DNA from: Bicyclus anynana
Taxonomy: Eukaryota; Arthropoda; Insecta; Lepidoptera; Nymphalidae
Assembly (NCBI RefSeq): GCF_947172395.1
Contig: NC_069095.1
Coordinates: forward strand, 13,949,321-14,013,320
Reading direction: 5' to 3'
DNA: 64,000 nucleotides
In this document: piece by piece, positions 1 to 12,174 of the stretch
Numbering within the stretch: position 1 is the first letter of the stretch
Layout: each line of letters begins with the position of its first letter
Program-made: the position numbers and the translations under genes
The notes under the pieces: generated by a model
Database searches by the model: none
What the model was told of the DNA's origin: nothing
Seen by the model: the letters and a program-made list of their open reading frames with translations, nothing else

Positions 1-402
1 ACACTAGACGTTCAAAATGGAAAATTCCTTCTAATGATTAATTTTGAACAGTGAGTTCTCAGGGTATGCAGCGAGTTTTTCCATCTATGAAGTGCCAACT
101 ACCAGCACCACTGGGGACACCCGAGAGTAGCAAACACATGTTCGTGTTTTACATAATATCCCTGATATACATCGCATATTTGTTAATGCAATTTAATTTC
201 CCATACGGGGCCTGAATTTCAAATATAGAATAAAAGTCAATCTATTTTGAAAATTAAAGGGTACAGTCTATTATAGAAATCTTTCCACTCACTCAAATGA
301 GCAATTTTCTCTTCTCCTCTCTATTGTAAGTAATTCAATCATTGATTTGCTTTAATAACTTGTCGGGCATTTCATTTCAAAGCCACAAAGATGTACACTC
401 AC
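1..402. other. Left-edge intron of the PP6 regulatory gene
   Basis: Lies downstream of the exon ending at 403 (donor GTGAGT at 402-397 on the minus strand). It is AT-rich and I see no exon or recognisable repeat in it. The next exon is presumably left of the window. Confidence 0.5.
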
Positions 403-3400
403 TGGATCTTCGCGCGGTCCGTCGAGCGGCTCGGCGAGCGGCTCGCTGAGCGGTTCGGCGAGCGGCTCGGCCAGCGGCTCCCACACCTCCGCACCCTCCT
501 CGTAGCTCGCCGCTGTCTCGTTGAACTGTGGGCGACGTCACAGACGTTACTAAATTGTGTTTTAGTGACAAACACGATGGTGTGGGAGGACAAACCGACT
601 ATTTCTAATAGCGTTATACTATTAATGTATGTAGTTGTTTTTAGCCAATTTATTAGGTGAGTGGACATGAAGTGTAACAAATTACATACTTAACTTTTTG
701 AACAAGGATGTTCCTAAGAAGCATTCTCCTGCTCGAAGCCTGCAATCGCTAAGGTCACCACCAGTAACCGTCAGATGCGCGCTACGTGACATATCGTATA
801 TATCTCGTGACGAAAAAATTACATTGTCAACCAACAGCATTGAATCAGAACTGTCACTGTCTCTGTAAAGAGCCAGAATTATTTCCGATATTCGGCCACC
901 ATTGATCTTGACGATATATGACGTGGCGCGCATCGTTAGCGCATCGTAAGGTCTGTGTAGTACGCTAGCGGACGACTACAGACTAGCACTCACATCGTAG
1001 CCGTCCTCCAGCGAGTCGCCCATGCCGTCCATGTGCACCTGCATGCTGGCGCCCACCTGCACACGCACACCCACACCTACAGCTCGGCCGCGGCCGGTCG
1101 CTCAGAGCGGCATGTCGCTTGCCACGCAGTGCCGGACGCGCGACACGTAGCGTGCCGGACGATACACGCACGACACGCAGCGTGCCGGACTATACACGCG
1201 CGACACACAGCGGTGCCGGACGGTACGCTCACGACACGCAGCGTACCAGTTGATACACGCACGACACGCAGCGTGCCGGTTGATACACGCACGACACGCA
1301 GTGTGGCGGACGGTACGCTCACGACACGCAGTGTGGCGGACGGTACGCTCACGACACGCAGCGTGCCGGTTGATACACGCACGACACGCAGTGTGGCGGA
1401 CGGTACGCTCACGACACGCAGCGTGCCGGTTGATACACGCACGACACGCAGTGTGGCGGACGGTACGCTCACGACACGCAGCGTGCCGGTTGATACACGC
1501 ACGACACGCAGTGTGGCGGACGGTACGCTCACGACACGCAGCGTGCCGGTTGATACACGCACGACACGCAGTGTGGCGGACGGTACGCTCACGACACGCA
1601 GCGTGCCGGTTGATACACGCACCACGCAGCGTGCCGGACGGTACGTGCACGACACGCAACGTGCCGGACGATGCACGCACTACATGCTGCTACTGAGCGT
1701 CTCGGTTGGCTAATGCAGGGTGTTCTTAAGAGTACCACAAACATTTGTCTGCCCGATAATAAATAAAATAATTAAAAGAATAAGATTAAAAGTGTAAGTT
1801 TCCTTACCTCATACATGTTGTTCTCCCACGGGTAGATGCCACCCTGAAAAATAAATAAACTACATGAAAATCACTTTTCTCTGGAAAGTTTCATTAAAAC
1901 GATAAGCCAAGTGTTTGTCTTACCCAAGGCATATACTTTTAAATAATGATATGATGTAATATCCGCGGTGCCCAGTGTGCGGCGGGTACTCACGAGCGGA
2001 GTGTCGTGCCGCTGCAGCAGCGGGCGCAGCTTGTCCTCGCGGAAGGCGTCCCAGCGCTGCTGCAGCGCCGACGGCAGCGCGGGCGGCGCGGCGTCCAGCG
2101 AGCGCAGCACGCCCAGCACGTGCCCCATGTAGCCGGCGCGCACGCCGCGGCGCCCGGCCGCCTCCTCGTTCTGCTCGAAGGCGTCCATGAAGCGCGTCAG
2201 CAGGTCGCACTCCTCGATCAGCTGCGGCAAGGGCGGGCGGTCAGCGCGCTCGTGCGCGGGCGGGCAGTGCTCCGACGGCGGGTACTCACGTGCGCGGTGT
2301 AGCGGTGCGAGAACAGGCGGTTGGCGCGCGCGTTGAGCACGAGCGCGCACACCTGCGCGTGCAGGAAGTTGTTGTGCGGGAAGCGGAACAGCAGCTCCAG
2401 CAGCACGGCCGCCGAGCCCAGGCTGATGAGCGCCGTGGGCACGTCCTCCGCCTCCGACAGCGCCAGGCGCGCCAGCAGCGCCGCCACGGCCAGCCGCGCC
2501 GCGCCCACGCGCGCCTCGCCCTGCAGCAGCGCGTGGTGCAGCAGCGGCAGGTGCGGCGCCAGCGCGCGCTCCACGCCGCCCGCGTCCTCGCCGTCGGCCA
2601 GCAGCGCCAGCAGCAGGCGGCAGGCGTGCACCAGCGCGGCGCGGCGCGCGCGCGCGGGGCTGGTGAACACGGCCTGCAGCAGGCGCCGCACCGCGTCCTC
2701 GCCGCGCAGGCGCTTGGCGAGCGCGCGGCCGGCGTTCCAGCCGCTCTTGTACGGGTCGGCCACCGTGGCGATGTCGCACAGCAGCGCGGCGGCGTTGGCG
2801 GCGGCCACGGCGCGCGCGCGCTCCGAGCGCAGCGCCGCGTCGTCCGCCGTCTCGCCGTTCGTGGCCGCCGAAGCGCTGTTGTTCACTACGAAGGAAGACC
2901 ACATGGTAAAGTGCGTTGGCGAAAGTGTCTATCTATCTATTGCGTTCCACGCCAAAATACTAAAACATTTTTATGAATTATGTTAAATAAAAAAATAAAA
3001 CCAGGCAAGTGCGAGGCGGACATATAGAGAACTTTTTGCCGCGAATATAAAACCAGCTGGATGAGTACTAATAAGACTATACTAATAAAATATACCTTGA
3101 AAACTTATCAGATATACATAAAATATAGTATAAGCATCAAGTGAGCACTGGCGAGCGAGTGGCACAGCCCCCACCTTCGGCGTCAGTGGGCGCGCTGTCG
3201 TCTCCCTCCGCGTTGTGGTTGGCGTCGAGCCGCTCGCTGTGCTGGTTGTGCGGCGTGTCGCCCGCCTGCTCGTCGGGCGGCGGCGCGGCGGACGCCAGCG
3301 CGGCGGCCAATGCTTCCTCAGGGTCAAACGTGCCGCAGATTATCTGGATGAGGCTCTCAAGGAACTGGTGCTTGTCTAACCACTGGAAAGTGTACAAGGA

Positions 3401-6400
3401 ACTCTTTGACAATATTATATACATATGACTATTCATATTCCATTAGGATTTCTTATTACCAATTTAAATATTCTTCAACTATTTTTTTAACCACTTTCGC
3501 CTTACTAATATGGCAAATCATGATAAAAATAATTACTGGATAAAAGTGTCCTTACAAAAAAAAGTGTCCTTAGAACAAAAGCAAGATGCAAGATGCAAGA
3601 ATATCTTAGAGATACACACTTGACATCAAGTGTGATCTTGGTCAAGTGTTGTACATAAAAAGTTACCTCATTTTTATTGGTAGTTAGTTAAAAGTATTTA
3701 GTTACAAGTGCATTTTCAGATATACAAATCTTATATAGTACAATTCTGATAAGGGACAATAACCATCCAATGGACATGTACAGTCAATTATCACAACACG
3801 ATGATTAGTAAACAAACCATAGCAAGGAACACGTTTATATAGTTTGTTTGAGTAAAGCCAAGTGACCAAACCTCCAGTATAATGTTGTCGAAGGGCGCCG
3901 CCAGCTGCAGGAAGCAGGTGAAGGTGTCGCACACGGCGGAGGTGGCCATGTGGCGCAGCAGGTTGGGCAGGAAGTCGCGCCGCGCCTTGAACGTGTCCAG
4001 CACGTGCAGGCACACTATGTTGTGCAGGTACCAGTCCTGCGGGCACGCCACTGCCTTGTCTCAAGATGTTTGTGTTGAGGATCACTGCTACCCGCTAACC
4101 ATCTCGTAAGCATCATAATCAGGAGCAAGCATCAGTAATAAGGAACTAGAAGCCCATAGCCCACGCCTCTTGTCAACTCTGACTCTTGCACTGACAATCA
4201 AGGGACTACGAAAGCAGCCTGAGAGGCGGTGGAAGACAGTTGACAGGTGACATTTCTACATTCTGACAATCTACAACTATCAAATATTCATATCATCATA
4301 ACCATCAGTTTTTCGAAAATCTCGCAAAAACTATGAATTTTTTGCCTGTGTTAATGCAGGGTAATATCTGTCTACATTTTAAATGTCAGCCAAATCAGTT
4401 CAGTACTTGCCTCTTTAAAGAATAACAAACATCCAAACATCCATCCATACAAACTTTTATGTTTATAATATTAGTAGGATGTTTGATAAGATATTGGAAT
4501 ACATCACATAAATATCATATATACTAGTGAAGTGTCTTTCTCCTGAGCCTATTATATAACTATAAATATATTTATATGTCATCATCATCATCATTAAAGT
4601 GTTTTTCAGATAGCATGGGTATGTTGACAGTTGCCTTATGACGTTCATAATACAAACTATTATCGTGAATCGTGGAAAACTTTAAAGAGTGAAACAAATT
4701 GTCACCGTACCGTAGGTATGCAGCTTTTCTCATGATGTTTTCCTTCACTGTTTGAGACCCATAATATTTGTATGTATTGTTACATGATAATGGATTTAGA
4801 TAATACATTTTGTATTTTTGGGAAAATCAGTAGTTATAAAGTCTATTCAATGTAAACATAGAAACAACTAATCAAATCTTTCCTCTTCATAATATTAGTA
4901 TATCAAGCTATTCAATAATCCTGTCAAAGTATTTAGTGTGACTTGTGTGTGTATGTTCCTAGCTCACTCAAACAAATTGTAGCTGTAATGTTGTAGCAAT
5001 CAGATGCCCACTAAATGAGTCAAATGTGCACTTTGCTGTAATCTGTGTATACTGTAGGCGTAGAATAATGATCCAGAATGAGTCTATACAAGCAGCATGA
5101 TGAAGCCAGTGAAACAGATAAAAAAAATGTCACACGTCTCCTTGACATCTGCATAAACAAACTTTTTTCACAGTTAGTATTTCAAAATTATGTAAATTAA
5201 CAAACTAACAACAATTACGTTAATTAATATAATAACCACGAAAAAAAACAAACTAACAACAATTACGTAAATAAATATAAAAAACAAAAAAAAAAAATAC
5301 TCCATCTTATTTCTTTAGTTATTGTGAACAATTTTTAAAATATTTAAAACAAGATGCCATTTTTTTTTAATAATAACTCATACTCGCCATACTGACTAGA
5401 GAATTTAAAAAAAGTATGCATTTTTTTTAGATTTTGTATTTGGAATACAACACATTTGTGTTCCGTGTGCTCTATCTACTTTAATCTGTGATTGAAGGTT
5501 ACTGAGATTTAAACACAATACATTGGCATTTGCAGTGATGAAACTGTACACCAAACTCTCTTATTACAACACAATTCAGCCAGCAGATGATTCACAACAG
5601 AGATATATAATCTCTAACTACTTTTGAATTGATCAATTCAGGCATTCAATACTGTATTTAGAAAAAAAAATATTGAGTAATTAATACCCACACTAAAGGT
5701 TTGAATATAAGTTTATTAGCTAAAATGGCACATTGTGAAGCAAATTAAGAAAATTTAGCTAAATATTAAGATTGCCTTAACATTTACATTTCCTACCAGT
5801 AGACCTGCAGTTTTACCCGAGTTGTTCCCATTCCCATTAATAAAATATAACCAATGTTATTCTGTGTTAATGTAACTTTCCATTAGTGAAAAATTGGTTT
5901 TTATATTGGTATATAGAAATAGTTGTCTGCCACAAACCTGCTTTGGACTCCTCTCCAGCAACATTTCAACAGTCTTGCTGAAGTAGGACGCCAGCAGAGG
6001 GTTCAGGGGAGGGTCCCTGTTCACAAAGTCGCAGAGCCTGTTCATCTGCGTGGCCTCCATGGACAGCCGGTCGCGCAGCATGGACAGGTTGCTGGTGAGT
6101 ACTTCACTGGCTATGTTGGCATGTCTGTACTGTGATGACAGTTCTACATTTTTTGGTGGTTCTTCTATGATAAGAGTTATGAGTTCAGCCAGTATATCTG
6201 GTCTTGTGAGGCTGGAAATAAGATAATAACTATAATATACTAGGGCGAGAATGAGTGAGAGTGGAATACAATCCCAAAATTATATAATTTTGTAAAATAG
6301 TCATCAAACTATTAATTAAATAGGTGCAAGAATCTTTATGATGATTTTGTGAAGACTTTTCTGGATCTAAACTGTTTATCACTGTTGCATATAGTTCAAA

Positions 6401-7035
6401 AAGAGTATTTTGCATATAAATAATTTCAATTGAATCTCTGTTCTTTGTGTTGTTGATTGCCTACACTTGACTACAGATGACTCTTATCTATAAAACAAAC
6501 CTATAGCCCAAGTTGATACAGAATTATGGTCTAATCTTGATCAATTAATGATTAAACACAATCATGTAACAGAGGCACTTTGAACAAAGCATAACCATAA
6601 CTTGTAGGTGATGACTAATCATGGATTAGAGGGATATTGTTACTATATTTTATCTATTAGCCTAGAAAAATATATGAACAGGTACAGTGCTGAACTTACA
6701 ACTGTATTAACGCTTTGTTGTCTGCCTTGCATTCTTGGAGAATGTCGTCCGCCTCGAGAACTTGAGTCAACGTAACGTTCTGAAAATAATATTCCACTAA
6801 TTGATACTTGAGCACAAACTCGCGTGCACACTTTGCGATTGATAACTTCAAAGTTCAAACAGCAACACTCCAAACATTTACAATTTCGCTTAAATTCTGT
6901 GAATGTCGGTCGCCGAGAGGCCGAAGCTGATGGTGAAGCCCTCCTAACCACGAATCAAGACAACAAAATACGCACCTCCTCTTTTAAGAGACATTTCAAC
7001 TCCCTAACTACTATATAATTGCCGCTCCAGAACAT
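403..7035 (-). CDS. PPP6R: Serine/threonine protein phosphatase 6 regulatory subunit (SAPS domain), 3' end beyond window
   Basis: Scaffold subunit that binds the PP6 catalytic subunit through its SAPS domain. Exons read from splice sites and phase: 7035-6976, 6779-6700, 6211-5938, 4036-3872, 3382-3175, 2885-2290, 2221-1994, 1843-1808, 1056-994, 525-403; all phases join, giving 611 codons without a stop. The start is ATG at 7035 (MFWSG), matching the family's MFW start. Family-like blocks follow: VTLTQVLE...ILQECKADNKALIQF, LIIEEPP, then PLNPLLASYFSKT and NNFLHAQV, and GYMGHVLGVLR. Exon 6 is about 75% GC, rich in Ala/Arg/Leu; exon 10 carries a PLAE repeat. Several donors are weak (GTTTGG, GTTTGT, GTGGGG). 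The first seven exons are well supported by homology; the last three rest on splice signals and phase and are less certain. The remaining C-terminus lies left of base 1. Confidence 0.88.
424..480 (-). repeat. 12-bp coding tandem repeat (Pro-Leu-Ala-Glu)
   Basis: Inside exon 10 of the PP6 regulatory gene a 12-bp unit repeats between four and five times and encodes PLAE, PLAE, PLSE, PLAE, PLD. The unit length is a multiple of three, so copy changes would not break the frame. It follows an acidic stretch ending EGAEVWE. Confidence 0.75.
1130..1690. repeat. 60-bp minisatellite made of two ~30-bp half-units
   Basis: Lies in the 751-bp intron between the PP6 regulatory exons at 1808-1843 and 994-1056. 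Two related 30-bp half-units alternate; both begin ACGACACGCAG, one continues CGTGCCGGTTG and the other TGTGGCGGACG. The five 60-bp units 1321-1380, 1381-1440, 1441-1500, 1501-1560 and 1561-1620 are identical. Flanking copies are diverged and shorter. Long open frames on both strands are a by-product of a stop-free unit divisible by three. Confidence 0.95.
4593..4735. mobile_element. Diverged MITE arm, AAGTGTTTTTCAGATAGCATG family
   Basis: Begins with the same terminal sequence as the full palindromic copy at 56754-56889 (GTTTTTCAGATAGCATGGGTA) and shares its interior block TTATGACGTTCATAATAC; the right arm has decayed. It lies in PP6 regulatory intron 3. From about 4715 it runs into a short reverse SINE tail-like sequence. 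Confidence 0.7.
5060..5560. repeat. Dispersed ~500-bp repeat, copy A
   Basis: Shares ordered blocks with 57975-58440: TTCATAATTTGTATTTCAAAA-like, AACAACAATTACGTAAAT, TACTCCATCATATTTCTTTAG-like, GTGAACAATTTTTAAAATAT, then ATTTTGTATTTGGA. No coding capacity is seen. It lies in PP6 regulatory intron 3 (4037-5937), the rest of which is AT-rich with nothing else recognised. Confidence 0.65.
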
Positions 7036-7358
7036 AATTAAAATTAATAAGTACGACGTTTTTAATTATACTAAATCCATAGAAAAGCATTAAATTTTAT
7101 ATAATTTAACGAAAGGTAAAAATCTAGAAATGCAACGACACTTTTCTTTTCTGATCTGAAATGACAATTGAACTGATGACAATTATTTTTCTGTCTGTGA
7201 ACGCACATCATTAGACAGTCGTCTAATGTGTTGCCAATAACAGTGAATGAATTTTACAGATGATACACCTTTATTATTCGACTAAAGCATAAGTGTAGTC
7301 GTAAAGTTCTTATTACTTTTGCTTTTGTTCTTTCTGTTATCAAGAAATTATAATATAA
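7036..7358. other. Upstream region of the PP6 regulatory gene
   Basis: Holds the presumed 5' UTR and promoter of the minus-strand gene whose ATG is at 7035. I see no clear TATA box or initiator, and the right boundary is set by a transposon at 7359. Confidence 0.4.
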
Positions 7359-7703
7359 TCTAAACTAATATTATAAATGCGAAAGTAAGTCTGGCTGTCT
7401 GTTACCTTTTCACGGCTAAACGGCTGAACCGATCAAAATGAATTTTTGTATGATGGTAAATGAGACCTTTTTAGGTAGGATCCTAAAATAAAAATAGAAG
7501 GGAGTGAAATAGGGGTTGAAAATTGTTACTCTAAAAGTCCTTCATTTTTAGAGTTACAGTTTTTAAAAGTTTGATTTATATTTAGAAAAAATTACGAAAT
7601 TCAATGTGAATCAAGAATTAAGTTTACATTGATGTCCATGATGAATGGATGAAGTAGTGGCTTCAACCATTAAAATAGTCAAAGAGTCGTGGGCGTCCGC
7701 TAG
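7359..7703 (+). mobile_element. Helitron-like non-autonomous element, 345 bp, TC...CTAG
   Basis: Starts TCTAAACTAATATTATAAA and ends GGGCGTCCGCTAG. The preceding base is A and the following base is T, the A^T insertion typical of Helitrons. The interior carries the phrases GGCTGAACCGAT and TGAAAT-AGGGGTTGAAA that recur in other copies here. No coding capacity is seen. Confidence 0.7.
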
Positions 7704-7730
7704 TGTTGTCATATTTTATATTTTAACTGC

Positions 7731-7972
7731 CTCATTGGTCCCGTGGTTAGCTACGGACAATGAGGTCCAGGGTTCGAATCCTGGGTCAGGCCAACTAAAA
7801 CAAATTGGGATTTTTCTTACAAGGAAAATTTTAATAGCAGCCTGGAGTTGGGAAGTTGGCGGTGTTAGTACACCCCCGTGCCTCGGAGAGCACGTAAAGC
7901 CGTCGGTCCTGCGCCTGATCTCTCACCGGTCGTGTCGGTGAGATTAGCCGCCGTGACCGAAAAAAAAAAAAA
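7731..7972 (+). mobile_element. tRNA-headed SINE with poly(A) tail
   Basis: The head has pol III A-box-like TGGTTAGCTACGG and B-box GGTTCGAATCC, followed by a body containing TTTTAATAGCAGCCTGGAG and CTCGGAGAGCACGTAAAGCCG, then a run of A. A diverged copy with the same body phrases is at 34040-34330. It sits immediately right of the Helitron-like element. Confidence 0.8.
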
Positions 7973-8433
7973 AGTAGTCGGTCGGGAGCATATTATTAAT
8001 TATTATTATTATATTATTATTTTATATTTATTTTGCTGTTGAAAATTTACGCAAGCGCTAGTTCAGAGTTCAAGTTTCTACTCTATGGTTCAAGTTCAGG
8101 AATTCGCGCTCAGAGTTTATTATTAATTTAATTATTCACTCTAGTAAAGTCACATCTTGCTAGACTCAGAATATTATGTGATTAGTTTTTTTTTCTTTAC
8201 ATTACAAGTTAGCCCTTAACTACAATCACACCTGATGGTATGTGAGCTGTAACACACTGCTGTCTGTGAACACTTTCAATCCTCGTGAAGTAGTCCTACT
8301 GATGGATTGAATGGATTTCCACCAACCAGCCCTAAACACAATAAAAAAAAATAAAAGTGCATCTGCTTAAGTGTGAAAAAAATTAAATAAAAAGTTGATT
8401 CCTCATGAAAAATAATTTATTTTACAAATATGG
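7973..8433. repeat. AT-rich spacer with a reverse retroposon fragment
   Basis: 7990-8035 is an ATT-rich simple repeat. 8185-8340 reads like a reversed lepidopteran LINE/SINE 3' end (ACAAGTTAGCCCTTAACTAC, CACACCTGATGGTATGTGA); this is recalled, not searched. No gene is seen. Confidence 0.5.
8416..8421 (-). promoter_or_regulatory. Poly(A) signal AATAAA of DDX10
   Basis: AATAAA on the minus strand begins about 13 bp after the DDX10 stop codon (8436-8434). No other hexamer closer to the stop is seen. Confidence 0.55.
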
Positions 8434-11400
8434 TCATTTCCTTTTAGACTTAAGTAATTGCATAGCGAGCGCCTCTGCTTCCTGGACTGATAGCGATGCA
8501 GATACATCTTCAATTTTCTTCACTTTACGTGGCGTGACACTCTCTTGAGGTATAACTTTACTTTCCAAGAGCTTCCGTTTTGTAGGTCTGTAAAAAAGGT
8601 ACAAATAGGTTTTATTAAAAAAAATAGAATGAATTAACAGAAATGTATGCCAAGTCTCCAAATCAAATGAAAATAATATACCTGTGATATTTTTCATCTA
8701 TTTCAGAATCGTCACTGCCAGAATTTGCCTGATTATTATCACTGTCTGAAGCAGGTTCTTTTGGATCAGAAACACTCTTTTTACCATATATTTTATCAGG
8801 GTCTGGCAGCCAAGACAAATCCACACTATCTGACTCAGACTGTGAGCCAAAGTCGTCTTTCTCCCCTTCTTCATCTTTTTTCTTATTTTTCAGTTTACGT
8901 TTTTGTTCTTTGTGCTTAGCCTTTACTTTTTCTCTAAATCTTATTTTATCAAATTTGTCTTCTTCGCGCAGCACTTCTTTAGCTTTTTCGATGTCAATAC
9001 CACCTACATTTTCTGTGACAAACTGTTTGGCCAGTTCAGATTTTACATCTTTTTTATCGTCTTCAATTGCTTCACCATCTTCAGTAAACTTAACAGTCGT
9101 ATTAACTTTAATTTTCTTCTTAAGTATCTTTTTTGCAACTGCTGCTTTAGTTAATGGTTTCGCATTTTTTTTAGTTCGCGTGTTCTCTTCCTCAAGTGCA
9201 GTCATATCCACTTCAACATTTTTCTTTTTTACTTTAATAAAGCCATCCTCTTCCTCATCACTATCTCCATTTACATTATGAAAATCAAATTTAGGGATTT
9301 TTTGTTTTTCTTTAATTTTTTTCATTTGCTGTATGACAGGTGCTATGCCACTTTCAGACTCGCACGATTCAGATTCTTCATGTTCGGCATCATTAGATTT
9401 AAGTTTTTGAATAACATTTTCAGTGGTTACTTTTTCCGTGTTATTTTTTAAATTCATTTTCTTGAACATAAACTTGATTCTTGGTGGAACAATGAGTCCT
9501 AGAGATCTGGCATAGGCATCTGTATCCAAAAGTTGAATATTAAAGATTTGTTTATTTTTCATTAATGAAACTGACTTCACATAACTAACAAAAGCTCTTT
9601 GTGCTGATTGTTTCAGATCAGAATTGTCTGAAAGAAGACTCTCTATTTTTCTTTGAGGCGACATTATCTTTGATGGATCAACAGATATTTTATTTATAGG
9701 AATTTTATTATTTTTGAGATCCTCAATAAAGCTTTCTTCTTGTGGCAGCAAAATCAGTAAACCTTCTCCTTTGCCAAGGACTCCACGAGCAGTGCGACCG
9801 GCTCTATGTATGTAAGTATCAACATTTTCAGGGCAGTCATACTGAATCACCCAATTAACTTTAGGAAAATCAAGTCCTCTAGAAGCTAGATCAGTAGCAA
9901 AAAGAATTACATTGGATTTTCTACAAAACTCTTGGTAAATCCTTTCTCTTTTTTCCTGGTGCAGTGTGCCATATAAAGCCAATAGACTGACACCAGGTCT
10001 CAGCTTGCAGAATAGCTCATACATGTATTTTACTTGTTTACATGTAGCCATGAAAACCAGTACCTTCTGCTTGAGGTGGTTTCTTATGAAGGACCACAGG
10101 GTGCCCAACTTGTCCTCTATGTCAGAGACTATATAGCTTTGCTGCAGAGCCTCCGGAGTTACAGTGGCTGCCTGTTCATGTGGAGCTACATATGTAGGGA
10201 ACGACAAACTGAGTCTGGCTAAATCCCTTACTGATTTAGTCTGTGTGGCTGAAAATAATAAGGTTTGACGATTTGGAGGTAGATTTTCAATAATAGCATT
10301 CATAGTTGTTTCAAAACCCAAGTCTAAACAACGATCAGCTTCATCGAGGATAAGAATTTGAAGCTGGCTACAGTCAAACAGAGGATTCTCATCCATGTGC
10401 TGCAACAGACGTCCGGGGGTGCTGATTAGGATGTTGATTTGATCCATTCTCTTTCTTTCGAACTTGAGATTCTGGCCACCAATAATTAAACCAGCCGAGA
10501 AGTCATGCAGGTGGCCTACTTTTCTAAGAGTTTCATAAATTTGATAAGCCAGTTCTCTAGTAGGTGATATCACAAGAGCACCAACACCATCCAATCTTGT
10601 CCATTTCTTACAGAATAATATTTCCAATATTGGTATAAGAAATGCCAATGTTTTACCTGAGCCTGTCTTGGCAGCCCCTAGAATATCTTTCCCCTGCAGT
10701 GCATAGCCAATCGCCTGCTTCTGAATATCTGTTGGAACAATATAATTGTTTTCTTTTAAGCCTTTTAATGTTTTCTGTGATAGTGGAAAGTCTTTGAAAG
10801 TTTTTATTTCATCTGGTACAATCTAGAACAACAAGGAAAAATTATGAAACATGCAAATAGCACACACTTAAATACACATAATACATACATAGGTAAAGAA
10901 ATATGAGTAAACTAACCAAAATTAGGGGTAACTGAATAAGTTTAAGAAATAGAAGTGTATATCTGGGGGCACAGTAAGTAGCCTTGCTAATGTGAAAGCA
11001 GCACATGACATTACTTCATCTCCAAGCTATTTGTTGTATTATAGTTTTGGCCTGGATGCTAGAAACCGAGAACTGTATTTTCTCAACAATTCACAGGAAA
11101 TCTATTTTAGTTTATTTCTTTTTTATTCTAGTTCTCTAATCATTATTGCAAATTAAGATATATTTATTTATTTATTCATAAAACTCTATCATAGCTTGCA
11201 TTGCATAGTGCATTACATAGTGTTCTGTGTGAATCATAGACTTAAGTTTTGATTGAGGTTAATTTGTAGGATTTTTATAGAACTTAACACTAGGATAGAC
11301 ACAGAATACTGTAAGCTATGAGTTTACAGATTATTATATAAGGGCATGTATAGAATTGGCTTTACGTGAGATCTGATAACTTTTTTACAGTACAAGCAAT

Positions 11401-11727
11401 ATTTCTTCGCATTAAATTTACTTTAAAATGTTTGTAGTGGCACACTCATACATTTTCTGTAATACGATATGTACTATAACTTTGCTAACACTTGCTATAG
11501 ACTCCAAAGGTTAATTTAGAAACGCCAGAATAAAATAAAGAACACAAATAGACAAAATGCATAGCGGGAACAGATGAAATGCATTTTATTGCATTTACCT
11601 TATCATACTGAGCTTTTAGATATTGAATCGCTGCATCTTCCTCGGCACTCTTTTTCTTTTTCGGTTTAAAAAGTCTGTGTTTCTTTTTGTTTTCATTTCT
11701 CTTGAGTATTTGTCCGTCTTTCGTCAT
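8434..11727 (-). CDS. DDX10: DEAD-box ATP-dependent RNA helicase DDX10 (yeast Dbp4/Hca4 type)
   Basis: Nucleolar helicase required for 18S rRNA processing; the yeast homologue releases U14 snoRNA from pre-ribosomes. Exons 11727-11599, 10822-8682 and 8587-8434 join in phase to give 807 residues, close to the family's usual ~800-880. The start MTKDGQ is followed by a Lys-rich stretch. Helicase motifs appear in order: Q motif (FKDFPLSQKTL...PTDIQKQAI), I AAKTGSGKT, Ia PTRELAYQ, Ib TPGRLLQH, II DEAD, III SAT, IV VFMAT, V ATDLASRGLDF, VI HRAGRTARG. A long charged Lys/Glu C-terminus follows, then a conserved-looking VQEAEALAMQLLKSKRK end. Codon use is AT-rich, unlike the GC-rich neighbour on the left. 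All key motifs are intact. Confidence 0.96.
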
Positions 11728-12020
11728 GATATTTTCTGAAATATTAAAAAATTAAAAAACATGTGCGCCGTGCGTTTTATTTATTTTTACGATGACAATT
11801 GACAATTGACATTGACATTAGTGATTAGACCATTAGACATTGACAATCAACCACAGATGACAAATGAAAACTGACACTAACAAATGAAAATTGACGTGAA
11901 CAAAGATTATACTCGTGAAACTAAGTCGATAAAAGATATGGAACGTTCAGAATAAGTAGAGCCCTTTTTATGAAAGAAGTCTGGCGGCTAAAACCAGAAC
12001 TAAAATTTACATCGCCTTAA
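11728..12020. other. DDX10 upstream region
   Basis: Presumed promoter and 5' UTR. 11800-11900 has imperfect short repeats built on GACAATTGACATTGACA. No core promoter motif can be called with confidence. Confidence 0.35.
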
Positions 12021-12174
12021 GTTCAGACTACTTTAATATTTTAATCTAGTAGCATAAAATTTTGCTGCTAAACGTGTCTGGACACCAAAAATTTTGTCGA
12101 GTTCTAACCTACTAAATTTTTGGTGTTCAGCTAAATTTTACGCTACTCAAATAAACTGCTAAAGTAGTCCGAAC
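12021..12174. mobile_element. MITE with GTTC(A/G)GACTACTTTA inverted ends
   Basis: The left arm GTTCAGACTACTTTA is inverted at the right end (TAAAGTAGTCCGAAC), and the inner arms also pair (ACACCAAAAATTTT with AAATTTTTGGTGTT). A smaller copy of the ends lies at 12622-12664. No coding capacity. Confidence 0.7.

Noticed and set aside
1033..1713. Long open frames (148-226 codons) on both strands through the minisatellite
   Set aside because: The 60-bp unit has no stop in several frames and is divisible by three, so long frames arise automatically; they lie in an intron.
1871..2986. Several 200-340 codon frames overlapping PP6 regulatory exons 6 and 7
   Set aside because: They are alternative-frame or antisense shadows of very GC-rich coding exons; only one frame matches the family and joins across splice sites.
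7741..7795. tRNA gene suggested by A and B boxes
   Set aside because: No complete cloverleaf, and it is followed by a SINE body and poly(A); the same holds at 22022-22097, 31862-31935 and 63695-63772.
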